From contig KB306977.1 in the NCBI GenBank assembly GCA_000328365.1, forward strand, positions 95,918-159,917: 64,000 bases of DNA, written 5' to 3'. How positions within the stretch are numbered: position 1 is the stretch's first letter; every line of letters starts with the position of its first letter. The notes below the pieces were generated by a model, which made no database searches, had not been told where the DNA came from, and was given only the letters and a program-made list of their open reading frames with translations. Of this stretch, positions 1 through 11,200 are shown in pieces. The position numbers were made by a program, and so were the translations under genes. This DNA comes from Capitella teleta. Lineage: Eukaryota; Annelida; Polychaeta; Capitellidae.

Positions 1-1232
1 TGAGCATAAACATCTGTGAAGGAGACTTGTTTTGTACCATCATCTAATATTTTACAAACGAGGCATCAAAAAAGAAAAAAAAATGTTTCGTTTGCTCGTT
101 GTCGTTGTCCATAATCAGTTTACTTCTTTCGAATTCCTGGGAGAAGGAACAAGGAAGAGACGTGAACAGGAAAAATTTTTGAGTAATTAAAGGAAGAACG
201 AAGAAGGACATGAACCGAATGAGGAATTAATTTGAGGTTATAATGCACTCAAAAAGAAAATTATTACGTTTTGCTATATATAAGGATTAATCATCTTTGT
301 CATAGTAACTAGAATGCTTATCGGGGTCACGTGATCGGTCAGAATTGAAACCAGATTTAAGGGGACTTCGCCATACGAACAGCTCATTGAAAACTCGACA
401 TACTGGTGCCTTATATGCTATAAAAAGCTTATAATAGTCCCGTTAAAGTTCAAGCAACCGCGAATGGGTGCTTTAACATCGCATTGTCATTCTAGTACAT
501 GTACTTCTATGTGTGCAACACTCAAGAGATAAAATGCATGGAAATCAGCAACACAGTATATGACGAGGGTCTGCATGGACGACATGCTGCGATCTGTATT
601 CGACCTTGGCTCGAAGAAAAAAATTGACTAGCGTGAGAATGAAGTAATTATATGCTCTAATATAAAGAAAAACATATTAACACTACATGTGATTTAAAAT
701 GATGCAAAGATACTATCGTCTATTTTGGCTAAATATTCCATATATTTATTATTTGTGATCACAAAAACGGAATGACTGATTACATCTATTTGCCTCGTAA
801 GTATGTTTACGTCACAAAGAGTAGATATTACAAAGTTTACTTTGAAATGCACTGTAAAATCAAAATTAAATTTCATGTCGATTCCACTCATGCAAACATA
901 AAATGAACGGCGCATGCTGTAATTTTCAAATAAAGCAAACATAAGAATGTGAAGAATATAATTGTGAAGAATTAAATGTAACGTCAGAAAGTTAAAATTT
1001 TATTATAGATATAATTTTAATACAAATCAAGCATGTTCTTTTTATTTCACTACTGTTTGTTTTACGCTTATCGGATACTTTTATTTCATATTTCATTTCC
1101 GAAATATTAAATCTATCATTAACAATGAGACGCCTAGATGCATGGGCTCACATGGGTTTATTAAATTATTAAATTAGGATTGAGTGAATATTTATAATGC
1201 TTGGGGTTGGTCGAGAGAAAAACATCAGCCTT
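1..1232. other. AT-rich non-coding stretch
   Basis: No exon with convincing codon use or paired splice sites is visible on either strand. The stretch is AT-rich with scattered short open frames. A near-perfect CLEAR/E-box-like site (GTCACGTGAT) lies at about 325-334, but no gene start that it could serve is visible nearby. Confidence 0.5.
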
Positions 1233-1421
1233 TTACATATTATTTGGAGGGGTAAAGATTTTTCTCGCCATCTGGCGATCATTCTTGATGATCTGTCGAA
1301 CAGTCTCGATCGACGCAACCATGATTGCCGACATCGGGGGACAGTTTTCGAAAGAAAGTTTGTGCAGAAGAAAATTTACATCAAAACAGGCTGCAATCAA
1401 CGAAGTTTCCTCGTCAGCCAT
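1233..1421 (-). CDS. possible short coding exon, unrecognised
   Basis: A minus-strand open frame of 62 codons starts MADEETSLIAACFDV and ends MARKIFTPPNNM before a stop. An acceptor-like CTCAG lies just upstream of the ATG, and a weak GT near the end could instead make this a first coding exon that continues leftward. Residue composition looks protein-like (amphipathic, balanced charge), in contrast to the microsatellite next to it. I recognise no family. It could be a chance frame. Confidence 0.22.
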   Translation of the reverse strand: MADEETSLIAACFDVNFLLHKLSFENCPPMSAIMVASIETVRQIIKNDRQMARKIFTPPNNM

Positions 1422-1456
1422 TCTGATACTGAGAATTGGATGTCTGATGGAGGAAT

Positions 1457-1547
1457 CACGCACGCACGCACTTACGCACTCACGCACGCACGCACTCACG
1501 CATGCACGCACTCACGCACGCACGCACGCACTCACGCACTCACGCAA
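1457..1547. repeat. (ACGC)n/(ACTC)n microsatellite
   Basis: Imperfect tandem ACGCACGCACTC-type units run for about 90 bases. Long open frames rich in Thr-His-Ala-Arg on the plus strand come from this repeat and are not genes. Confidence 0.9.
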
Positions 1548-1607
1548 GCCCAAATTAATGCACGCCCGCACACATTTATAACTGGTGATATTTCATCAAC
1601 ACGTAGA

Positions 1608-1746
1608 TCACTGTTTCATAGTCATTTCGCTTAATTCAGCTTTTTCCTTAACTTCTATAAACTGCGCCTTCAACTGGTCCTTAGCCTTGACGTCACCGAC
1701 ATTAAACCCACCCACTTGCTTAATGTCGATATGTTGTCTTTCGTGC
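1608..1746 (-). CDS. probable terminal exon of an unrecognised protein
   Basis: On the minus strand an acceptor (AATAATAG) is followed by an open frame that begins HERQHIDIKQVGGFNVGDV, continues through a Lys/Glu-rich stretch (KAKDQLKAQFIEVKEKAEL) and stops after EMTMKQ. The charge pattern and codon use look like a real C-terminal exon, possibly helical or coiled coil. No upstream partner exon could be fixed with confidence between 1747 and 3298, and no family is recognised. It may belong to the same minus-strand locus as neighbouring weak frames. Confidence 0.33.
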
Positions 1747-2441
1747 CTATTATTAAGCTTCTTTGTAAGACTCTTCTATGCAATAAAATGTTTGGCGACA
1801 GAAAGTCTATGCTACAACCTGCGTTTTATGAGAAGATATTGTCATACGTTTTTAGTTTCAAAATTATTTTTTTTTAGTTTCTATCATTTTCAAAACCACC
1901 TGCATCCGTTAAGATCGGATGAGTTATATAATACTTATCTTTAAGATCGGGTGAGTTAGATGCATGTGCAAGATAATATTTATCTTCATCCATCTTCATG
2001 ATTCATCGTAAAGTTCAAAACGACACCAGGTAATTACAGTACAAAACATTAACAGTGCAGAAAGCGTGAAATGCAAACGAAATCTTTCTGACTGAGTAGA
2101 TTTGGTGTTGGCAGTCCACTGCCAATGTGTCACTTTGCTCAAGTGCAATAGGCGTGTCTTTGGATGTTGGATACAATTATATTCCGCTGATTGAAGTAAC
2201 GAGCCGTCGATTTCGCTAGCGTCGTTTTGTAATTGACTTCAACTCTTGACCACAGTGATGGTTGCTCCACGTGGCGTAGGCAATACTTCATTCCTACGTC
2301 GGAAGTAATACGTTGCATCATTCTATGATTGCCCTAATTTTTAATATAAACACTGCGAGCTAGCGGATTCTACGGAGCATCGCCCACACACCAACGACTC
2401 TAGTAACGCGATTCTTTATCGATCAAGAACACCCGACAACA
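1747..2441. other. unassigned stretch with one weak minus-strand frame
   Basis: A minus-strand frame at 2139-2321 (60 codons from an ATG, start MMQRITSDVGMKYCL) has plausible codon use but no recognisable domain and no clear splice partners. Nothing else is seen here. Confidence 0.3.
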
Positions 2442-2889
2442 TTAAAGAGGACCTCTGATTGTTTTGAACTATAATAACGGATCATAGAGGATACATCCCA
2501 AAAGACAAATACGCCTTTTTAACGATTAATTTTTTAAACATTGCACTTTCTGTTGGCTAATTCCAAGATGCATTGAATTTGAGAGGTTAAAAACCTCGCT
2601 TTCTTCTCGCGTTCGATATCAGACTGTGGTGACGTGACAAAAGTAATTATCCTATTGTTGACAATGGGAGCCGTTGAGTGAGCACATCTTTCAGCAATTC
2701 GCAGAAAAGAAATCTCGCACTCATCTCATTCCAAGCTATTCTAGCTGCCTGGACAGGAAATTCGTGTTTTAATTTGTCTTGAAAATTATTCATAACCAAC
2801 CGAATTTCACAAAACTGGTCTCTCGTCACTCACAAAAGCCCATAGAATCGCTCTAAAAAAGTTCCGAAATGAACAGAGGTCCTCTTTAA
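2442..2889. mobile_element. MITE-like inverted-repeat element bounded by TTAA
   Basis: The 448-base segment begins TTAAAGAGGACCTCTG and ends with its exact reverse complement CAGAGGTCCTCTTTAA. The similarity continues imperfectly inward for about ten more bases (ATTGTTTTGAAC against TTCATTTCGGAAC). Both ends carry TTAA, which suggests a TTAA target-site duplication as in piggyBac-type DNA transposons. No transposase is encoded, so this is a short non-autonomous element. A related single end (TTAAAGAGGCTCTG) lies near 5180 with no partner. Family assignment is inference. Confidence 0.75.
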
Positions 2890-3298
2890 CAAAAGTGGTT
2901 TTCGCCCCTGTGATTATGTCTTCGAACAATCGTGCCAAATGTGATTGTAAGATCCCGCAAAAGTCAATAGACCAACGACAAACGTTATGAACTTATGCTC
3001 CATGCAAGGATGGTAGAAGTGGAGATCATTGGCTGCATGCTTTGGAATTGCATTATGATCGCCAATTGCGATGTCTTCGTTGAATTCTATGTAAACACGC
3101 AAAATATGTTTGTGCTGCTTGGGCCTAACTAAGGTGGTGTAATGATTGATATCTAGATAGAACATCCCCAGAGCTATTTGCTGGATCGAAATCCCTTGGA
3201 CAGCAAAAGAGTGAAATGGAGTATTTATATTGTACTAGTATACGGTACAGAAGTGAACGATTCGAGGAATTTGCGTTCTAAAGTAAACTATTCATAAG

Positions 3299-3750
3299 CT
3301 AGCATTTTTCACCTATGGTTTCTAATTCCACATTTGGTGTATAAGAATTTCTCTTTTCTTTCCGGATGACGCAACAGGCCATGACGAGAATGCTGGCCAC
3401 GATCATCAGAATAATCGTCAGGTGTTGACCTTTGCTGTCAACATAGGTCAGACAACCAACATGCCGATTGGTGTTGCCGGCCTGAGCCTGAAATGAAAAA
3501 TGAAAAAATGATAATAATTATATATAAAAAAAAATAATTGATAACCAGCGGTCAAAATATAATGCCTGTGATTATCAGTTCAACTCACTTCCACTGAAAA
3601 TGACTCTGGTGCACACCTGGCATTCTGGTCGAGTGCAATGACGTCATCGCATGGTAGGAGCATTATTCGGTTGACGTATCGCTGGCTGATGTTGCTACTA
3701 CGGCCTCCAACAAGCACCATTACTTCATGCTGGAATTTTCCCCACATAAT
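3299..3750 (-). CDS. single-pass membrane protein, last two exons (unrecognised)
   Basis: Two minus-strand exons fit together in phase 0: 3750-3589 (acceptor CTTAATCAG, donor GTGAGTTG) and 3487-3299 (acceptor TTTCAG, stop TAG). The first encodes a segment starting IMWGKFQHEVMVLVGG. The second holds a short ectodomain with a Cys (HVGCLTY), one hydrophobic membrane segment (LTIILMIVASILVMACCVI), a basic stop-transfer RKEKR and a short cytoplasmic tail ending GEKC. The topology predicts a type I single-pass protein. The VLVGGRSS stretch faintly recalls a kelch blade but is too short to assign. The true start is unknown: an ATG sits second in the first exon, but upstream exons at higher coordinates are likely. 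The gene is divergent from LYST. Confidence 0.6.
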
Positions 3751-6700
3751 CTGATTAAGGAAATATATTACATTGTAGCTTATTTTTGTGCTATGATTTA
3801 CAAAACTGTCGACGTCAGAACCTTGAAGTCATGACGACGTATTTTTCAGGTCATTCCGACGTCAAAATGACGTGGATGTGACGAACTTACGTCAAATAAG
3901 GCTTCGTATGGCTGACAATATGCATCTCATCGTTTTCTTTTCAAGATTCAGTCAGTGCTGAATACACACACATCAGAGGCTTCCCAGATTCCTTGCTGTT
4001 GATTTCGTGGCTCTCCGTTTCGATCAGGGATTAATTGGTGTTAAACATAATTTTCATACAAAACCTGGTCAAAGAGATTTGAGATCATTTTCGCTGATCA
4101 AAGCTTCCTCGATAATGTAACGCTGAGACAAGATCGGGAATTGGAAATGAAAGCTTGTGGAAAGACAAACTACTTCAAGAGCTAGTATCAAAAAAATAAA
4201 TAAAGGATATACGTAAGCAGATTATCTCGGAACTGGGAGATCCTTTACATCAAGATTTCTTTTAGAAAAAGGGCCAAATGTGAAAAAGAGGTTCAATGAT
4301 CGTGTGAGATTTTGCTGTTAACGAAAAGCCAAGCAACACAGAGGTCAGAGGTCAAGTGTTTCATCGGCCGAATTCTAATCGGAGACACAAATATGCATGC
4401 GTTCTGTGTTGGACTTTACGGTGGCCACTCTGATGTTTACACTCACATTGAAGGAAATTGTCAATAAAACAAATGTATAATCGTGTCCATCTCGTTCTCT
4501 CCTACTCCTCTCAGCAGGAAACCGGTGGCTTAGTGCGGTGATGATGCATGCAACAAGAAGTCTAGCGTGCAAAAGAGAATTGTTTTGAGAAATTGGAGGG
4601 AGAAAATTAAAGAGAAGAGAAATCATTTTGTCAAAACGTTCATTTGAAACATATTATTGCATTAAGGCAATAAAATCAATTCATGTTATATTTTATTAAT
4701 TTCGCTTTGCAAACTTACAACTTTGAAAGTCTTGGGGGTAAAAAAATTAGATTTTCAAATACAATCATTTAATCTTGTTCATAAAACTCCTAAAATTTTA
4801 TTCATAAAAGACAACAGGACAATGATATATAACTTGCACGCTCCTTTTATATTGTTAGTAATACGGTACAATACCTTCTTGGTCATAATATATACAATGC
4901 TTTTGAATACAAAAATATCGTCTACTAAAATCATAACGGTCCTAAAAGTGTCTTCAGCTGTTGGCCAACCATGCAAATTATGCTCCCCGATTTCTGGATG
5001 GCGTTTTAGAAGGCCAAGGTTTGTTGATCACGAGAAGAGCCGACGAAGAAATCAATGAGAAAAGAAATCCCTCACCCCCGCATACTACAGAATGTGACAA
5101 AAGACACCTTTTGCTGACTGACAGATAAATGGGCGAGTAAGGGTTTGTAATTCTTAAATGCTGTCGCCATGTAAGAGCATTAAAGAGGCTCTGCTTTTCT
5201 CAAAAGGTTTATGTCAAAATATTAATATTATAATTATTATTATATTATAAATATAAGCTGACATACTACAGCGAGACCTAGGGGTCGATTTATCTGTGCT
5301 ATATAAATATAAATTATTATTATAATTTATTTAATTGCTTACCAAGTTAACAGTTTGAAGTCAGATAGTTGGTTACTGGCAATACTAATAATAATAGTGG
5401 TATCAATTAGTTTAATAATTAATATTGGATTAAGTTTGTACTAAGTTAGACCAATGTCAATAATGGTTCTGAATGTTTTAAATAATATATCATTTAACTT
5501 CTTAACTTGAGTACCACAGGAATTATAATAATAACAACAATCATAATAATAATAATGATATAAGTAATAATATAAGCACTTGACGCACGGGTGCACGGGT
5601 GCCTATTGCACCATGATTGACTTCAGAGGTACACAAGTAGAGAGGGATACACGAGTTGGGAATACACCCAAACCTGTTTTAACAGTTTTAACAACTTACA
5701 CAATATTTTCGGCAGCCGCAACTGCTGTTCAGATGTTCAAATCGGTGTGATTTGACTTAATTTATTTTCTTAGCTCGTCTTTCTTCCTGTTTCGGGACTT
5801 TAAATTGGAAAAAATCCCCATCAAAAATATTCAAAACTCAATGTACGTACCGGTATGACATATTGCCGAACATGACCATATGCTTTAATGTCTTCACACA
5901 TAGATCAAACTGAAATTACGCTATTGTAATTTAAATGAGAGCATTTAATTTCAGAGCAGAACACAGTTGCTTTTGAAAACACTGATGTTGATGGGATCCG
6001 GAAAAAGTTTGAGTGGCAAATTATCGTAGTCTTTCATCAGTTGTAGGAATTGTTTGAATTTTCTGAGGTTGTTTCCGGGGAGGAATAATTAGGAGTTGAT
6101 TTTGATGTCCCTTGGGTAACTACCACCAAGTCAAACATGAGGATAGTACTTGCAAAGTTGTGTGATATTTGACGTATTCTTAGTTCCACTGCGGCAGTCT
6201 GCTTAATCCTTCCAAAATAGGCAATGTCACACTCAAGTACATGTATGTGGGCTTAAAATTTGCTCCTTTTTTCCCCCAACTCATGACTTGCATTTTACGG
6301 CCACACAATAAGGGAAAACAAATCATTGCGAAGAAAATTGGCTGAAAGATAAGAGGCTAGGAAGGGATGAGGAAGAAAATAACTGGCAAGCAACGTCACA
6401 CAGTGACCTCCCTTTTATCCAGGTCATAGGGTCATAAGGTCTTAGGAGACTGTCGCACTGCGGCATCCAACCCTCTCACTTGAAGAATTAGCCATTGATT
6501 GAGCTGCGTAATATTATTGGTAATTACATAAAATTTAATTTGATTGACAAGCAATTAATTGAAACGAAAAATTCTAAAGAATAGAAAGCCACAACACCAA
6601 ATAAAGCTCTGCTATAGATTCTTCCTTATTATTTCAAACATAACTGAGTAATTAAAGAGTGCTCATTCCTGCTTTGGCCAATTATACCGGAAGATCATAT

Positions 6701-7942
6701 ATCCATGTTTCTAATAATACATTCTGGTCTCCATGTCATGCAAAGAGTATCGTCTTACAATTCAGTCTTAACTCTCGCCCGTAAACATGATGAGTATATT
6801 TTGCTTCTTCTCTTGTGGATGCAATGTTAATTAAATGAGTCAAGGCCCGACCTGGCTTACTCATGTTACTTGGCACTCGTTTCTTGTTTAAATACGTCAT
6901 AATTGTGAATGTTAACTAAGCTGCCTTTGTGTACGATAATTTTGCAATTGACTTTTTTCTGGAACACAGCAAAATTTTCCCTCTCGCTACAATTTGTGAA
7001 GCAATAGGTTGCTCCCCCCCCCCCCCTACCACACCAACAATTCTCCTCACATTTCAAACTAAATCTCATTTGTCACGAAAAACTATATTGGGGACCATTT
7101 GAATATTCAACGTTTAATAAGTTTATCCGTTTTTAGGCTTCTGTTGTCAAAAGGAAAACAGCTCAGTTCTTTTAATCAGTTTGTGGCTGACTGTCAGTGA
7201 CTGAGGAAATATTCGGTTGCCTAAAAACCACGGAAAAATTAACTTTGAATCCATTGAAATTATCCAAATTTGCTGAGGATTAATATGTGTTATGCCAAGC
7301 ATTCCAATTGATTTTGTGTACCTGTAATAGCGTCTACTGATTATTTAAGGTGTGTATACCTGTGTCTTTGTGCCTACATGCATATTGCATGGTGATGTAA
7401 CTTCTATTAGCATTGCTGATCAACTGGGTTTTCACTGTCATTACCTTCTACTTACCAACCTTAATTACCCACCTATCTTCACTTAATCTTCACCGAAAAA
7501 CAAGTCCTCTTGTTGACCACAGCCTACTTGAACTCTGACCTTTTGCACAAACCTCAAACAAATTGTGTAAGTTTTATCATGTTTCCTGCATGGAACAACT
7601 CCACAGGAGAATCGTTGACCTTTATACGGTTCTAAATATATAATGACTTGCCTGTAGCTTTGACCATGTGCATTCATGTATATAGTATTATATACAATTA
7701 TATATAATAATAATCATAGTATGTACTCCACTCTGTCACAGCATCTCTTGAGGACCTAATTAGCATTATTCGATTGCCACATGCAGCTTAGCTTCCCATT
7801 CAATAGGAAATATTGCGTTCTCCTATTACATAATACGTGAGAACTCAACCACGTGCCATGTAGATCATTATCCAACATTCCTGATCATTCTCATTACAAT
7901 ATTGATTGACTAGAATATATCTTCGTCTTTTGTTTTTTACAG
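3751..7942. other. long AT-rich interval between divergent genes
   Basis: No exon could be supported on either strand. It should contain upstream exons and the promoter of the minus-strand membrane protein, and the LYST promoter. A cluster of CGTCA/TGACG words lies at 3811-3897, a retroposon-like tail at 5259-5335 and a C-run at 7014-7026. A minus-strand frame of 64 codons at 7483-7677 (start MNAHGQSYRQVII) is intact from ATG to stop but has no recognisable domain. An E-box CACGTG lies near 7851. Confidence 0.5.
5259..5335 (+). mobile_element. 3' tail of a SINE/LINE-like retroposon
   Basis: The sequence ends GTGCTATATAAATATAAATT followed by ATTATTATTATAAT. This GCTATATAAAT-(ATT)n tail is typical of many short retroposons in animals. 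The 5' portion is not clear and no promoter boxes are seen, so it is probably a truncated copy. Confidence 0.4.
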
Positions 7943-7995
7943 ACCCTCACCATCCTAATTGCCAAACGGACTGCAAGGGATCTGTAATGTTGTAG
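7943..7995 (+). other. probable 5' untranslated exon of LYST with a mini-uORF
   Basis: A strong acceptor (TGTTTTTTACAG) and donor (TAG|GTGAGT) bound a 53-base exon. Read in the frame that would join the LYST start exon it contains a stop (TAA), so it cannot extend the protein and is best taken as 5' UTR. It carries a three-codon upstream ORF, ATG TTG TAG (7987-7995), whose stop ends exactly at the donor. Confidence 0.5.
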
Positions 7996-8191
7996 GTGAG
8001 TTCACGTGTGTATTATCACAAGATATCGCACTCTCTCAGTAAACATGTTCCTTACACTCTTTGCCACTGAATATTGCATCATGTTACGCCACTCGAAGGC
8101 TTGGATCATTTTTTTTATCACGAATACCAACACTGATCAATGAGATATCCGTGGTATTGATTGCCTTTGTCTTCTTTACTCTCTTCGACAG

Positions 8192-8240
8192 TTTCCCGAT
8201 CGGTCAACATGTGAGCTCTGTGACCCATCCCAAGGTCATC
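8192..8240 (+). promoter_or_regulatory. LYST 5' leader with start-stop uORF
   Basis: After the acceptor TCTTCGACAG, 49 bases precede the LYST start codon in the same exon. They contain ATGTGA at 8209-8214, a minimal start-stop upstream ORF, about 30 bases before the main ATG. Start-stop elements are known to stall initiating ribosomes and lower downstream translation. Whether this one does so is inference. Confidence 0.45.
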
Positions 8241-11200
8241 ATGCGAGGTCTTCAGGAATCCTGGGACGCATACCTCCGCGTCCCACTGGATGCCTCCGCT
8301 AGGAAGGTCAGAGGTCAATCGCTAGAGATGGTTCTGATTTCAGTGGTGTATATATTATGCGATCGTGTTTATCAAGTGCGTTCAGTTGAGCTGCTGTTTG
8401 TGACGTAATTATCTGATAAGACCAAAGTCATCGAACTTTTGATCGAAAGCATCCTCGATCGTGAGGCTTTACTATTTATGGTTCATGTACGCAGATAGCA
8501 GTAATGACTGGCATTATTTTATATTTTTTATCATTTTTTCTGCTCGGATATAATTTCTATTAATTTAATTATTTAATTTCTATTAATAATCGGTCAGTTA
8601 TCAAATTCACAGAGGTAGCTTGAGGAGAAAGTTGAAAATAAACTAACTTTTTTTATGGAATAAAAGTTAACCGTAATCACAAGTGTGAAAGCTTTTAGTT
8701 TTGAAAGTCAAACGTTGGAACACCAGCGGCGAGCGTTAACTGGGTAATGTGGCCGTAATGACAGCCTTATTTCCCAATAAGTGGGTCAATATCGATGCAT
8801 ATTCACAACAATTATTGTTTGGAGTATTTGCAAAGTGCTGCAGGTCTTAATTATTATTATTAATTAATTAATTATGGATTGACACTTTATTAAAATTGTG
8901 AGTTTCCCACTTCTCAAGCAGAGTTCCAAAGTTCTAACTAAAATCGCAATATTATTTTATCTCAACTTGTTTACCGAATTACTGAGTTACCAAATTGACC
9001 GAAGCCTGATTCCATGAAATATCGGTTATTGTTTTTTTCAGGAGAAACTAGAGCACCTGGAGCGTTTCCTAGCCGTGGTTCTAAAATGTGCTGCGCAATC
9101 AGCAGACGAACTTCACTTTGGGTGAGATTTCTATGATCATAAAAATCTGGCAATATCAGCGATTGCGCCTACCCCTCATTAACCCCGTATCCCTCAGTCA
9201 CCACTTAATGTATGTGACCCCACATAATGTATGTGACCACTCCACCACGAAAGCCCTGATACATCACTGAGTAGAATGGCAAAATTTGGCTGGGCGTTTT
9301 TTGAAATTTTCGCATAATCTTACGAATCATTTGAACGAACAAACTTGGCATTGGAAGGAATATTAATGTTTATTTTTATTTCTTTTCATCTCTTCACATA
9401 AATTTACTCAGCACCGATTTATCGTTACTTTTGCCTTAATTAATACTCAGCTATTGCCATAGCAACTGTTTCAATTCCTAAAATGCAATTTCCTTTTGAA
9501 TTGTGCATCATATCTTTGATGTGCGGAACCATAGGAAATGATTGAGATATTTTGATAAAATTTACACCAAAATGTACAGAAAGCGTTGATCTTGATGGCT
9601 AACAGTGATAATCTGGTGACTTATCACTGCAATCGTAGTGAAGGGTCGCTTATGGTAATAGCGGTAACAGCAGATGCATCAAGTGCTCATCTATTTACCA
9701 GCCATCGATTCTTTGTGTTGATAAAATCTTTGAACTATAATGAACCGTACTGTATTACATCATAGTACATGTTCTTTCCTTCACCACATTTTTTTTTTCT
9801 TTTTCTTCAATCACATTCACGAGATCGTTGCTTTTGCAACTGACGATTGTTGGACTCCTGTGGTTGAGTATAACTGAGGTACTCTTGTGGTATAACTAGG
9901 TCTTATCAGAAGTCACTTGAAGTCGCGGCGCTTGCTACCTCTATCGAAGGGCCGTCCTTGCTACCTCCATCGTAGGGTCTTAAAGCGGTATTTTCCTATG
10001 TGAGTTGTATTTGGTTTTTAGCTGATGAATTCGCATTATGAGATGTCTATATTCTTGGATCTAAATTTCGCTGATATTCTTGCTTCCATTTTAAGCACTC
10101 ATAAGTTGCCTTATTCGTCATAATTTTGCCTTAATCATAAGTCTCTCTGTGCAAGAATAATCCAGTCAGTGCTACCATAGAACGGAATCATAATGTAACA
10201 AAATACGTTATGAATTTAACCTCAGCATCTCCACTGCCAATGGCATCACTTCACAAAATCTATATCCAATTCTTTGATCCGTGCTTTTTTCATGAAATGT
10301 ATTCAGGACAAATCTGGATAACCCTCGTGAGGTGTTCGACTGTCAGAACGGTGGTTAATGTCACAGCCACTGATGCCATCTAGACTTTCATTTAATTTTG
10401 AGAGAAAAAAATCTGAAAATGAGTAGTCATTATTTTCATTATTTAATTATGTACATATACGAGTATAATATATCGAATCAACACCTGATCGAATCATCAT
10501 TATAGGAATTTAGATTTTTCAATATATATAATATATGTATGTATATATATTATATAATATAATATATATAATTATATATTATATAATATAATATATATTA
10601 TATTATATACAGGCTCTTTATATAACAAAAAAGCATTTTCATAACGTATAGCCTTATAGCTAGGAAAGTCCATTGAAAGTGAATTGCATCTTATTCTATG
10701 TCAAACAGCCTAAACACAGACGTCTTTAATTAGTAAAGATTCACTGAATGTAGTGTATTAGCGATCAGAAAGTGTTCCCTCTCCAACCAGCTCAATATTT
10801 CCCTCTTAACCTGGTGCGTTATGATTATATGTATGGTTGACCGAAAGATGCACTTGCATGAAAGTGGCCAGCTGCGTGTACTTGTATTAGGGGATGTTGT
10901 ACCGCATTCGATAGCATTCTGGTTGCACAACAGAAATAATTCTGTGCGATGGAATCGTACATGCTAAGCACAGGCATCTCTCGGAGCTCTCGTCTTGTGC
11001 GTGCAGCCTCTTCTCGCGGCAATTCCAATGAAATCCTCGCCTCATGCATGAATACACCGCAACTGAAGGCTGTCGTGCGTATTATGAATATTCATATAAT
11101 TATAGTAATAAACAAGTGTCGAGTGAAAAAATGAAATGGAATCAGGATAAGAGAAAAAAGAGGGCAAAAAAAAAAAACACGCGAACCTGGCGATGGCCTT

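Noticed and set aside
1197-1634. Plus-strand open frames of 126-145 codons rich in Thr-His-Ala-Arg
   Set aside because: They run through the ACGC/ACTC microsatellite, which keeps frames open. Composition is repeat-driven and there is no domain.
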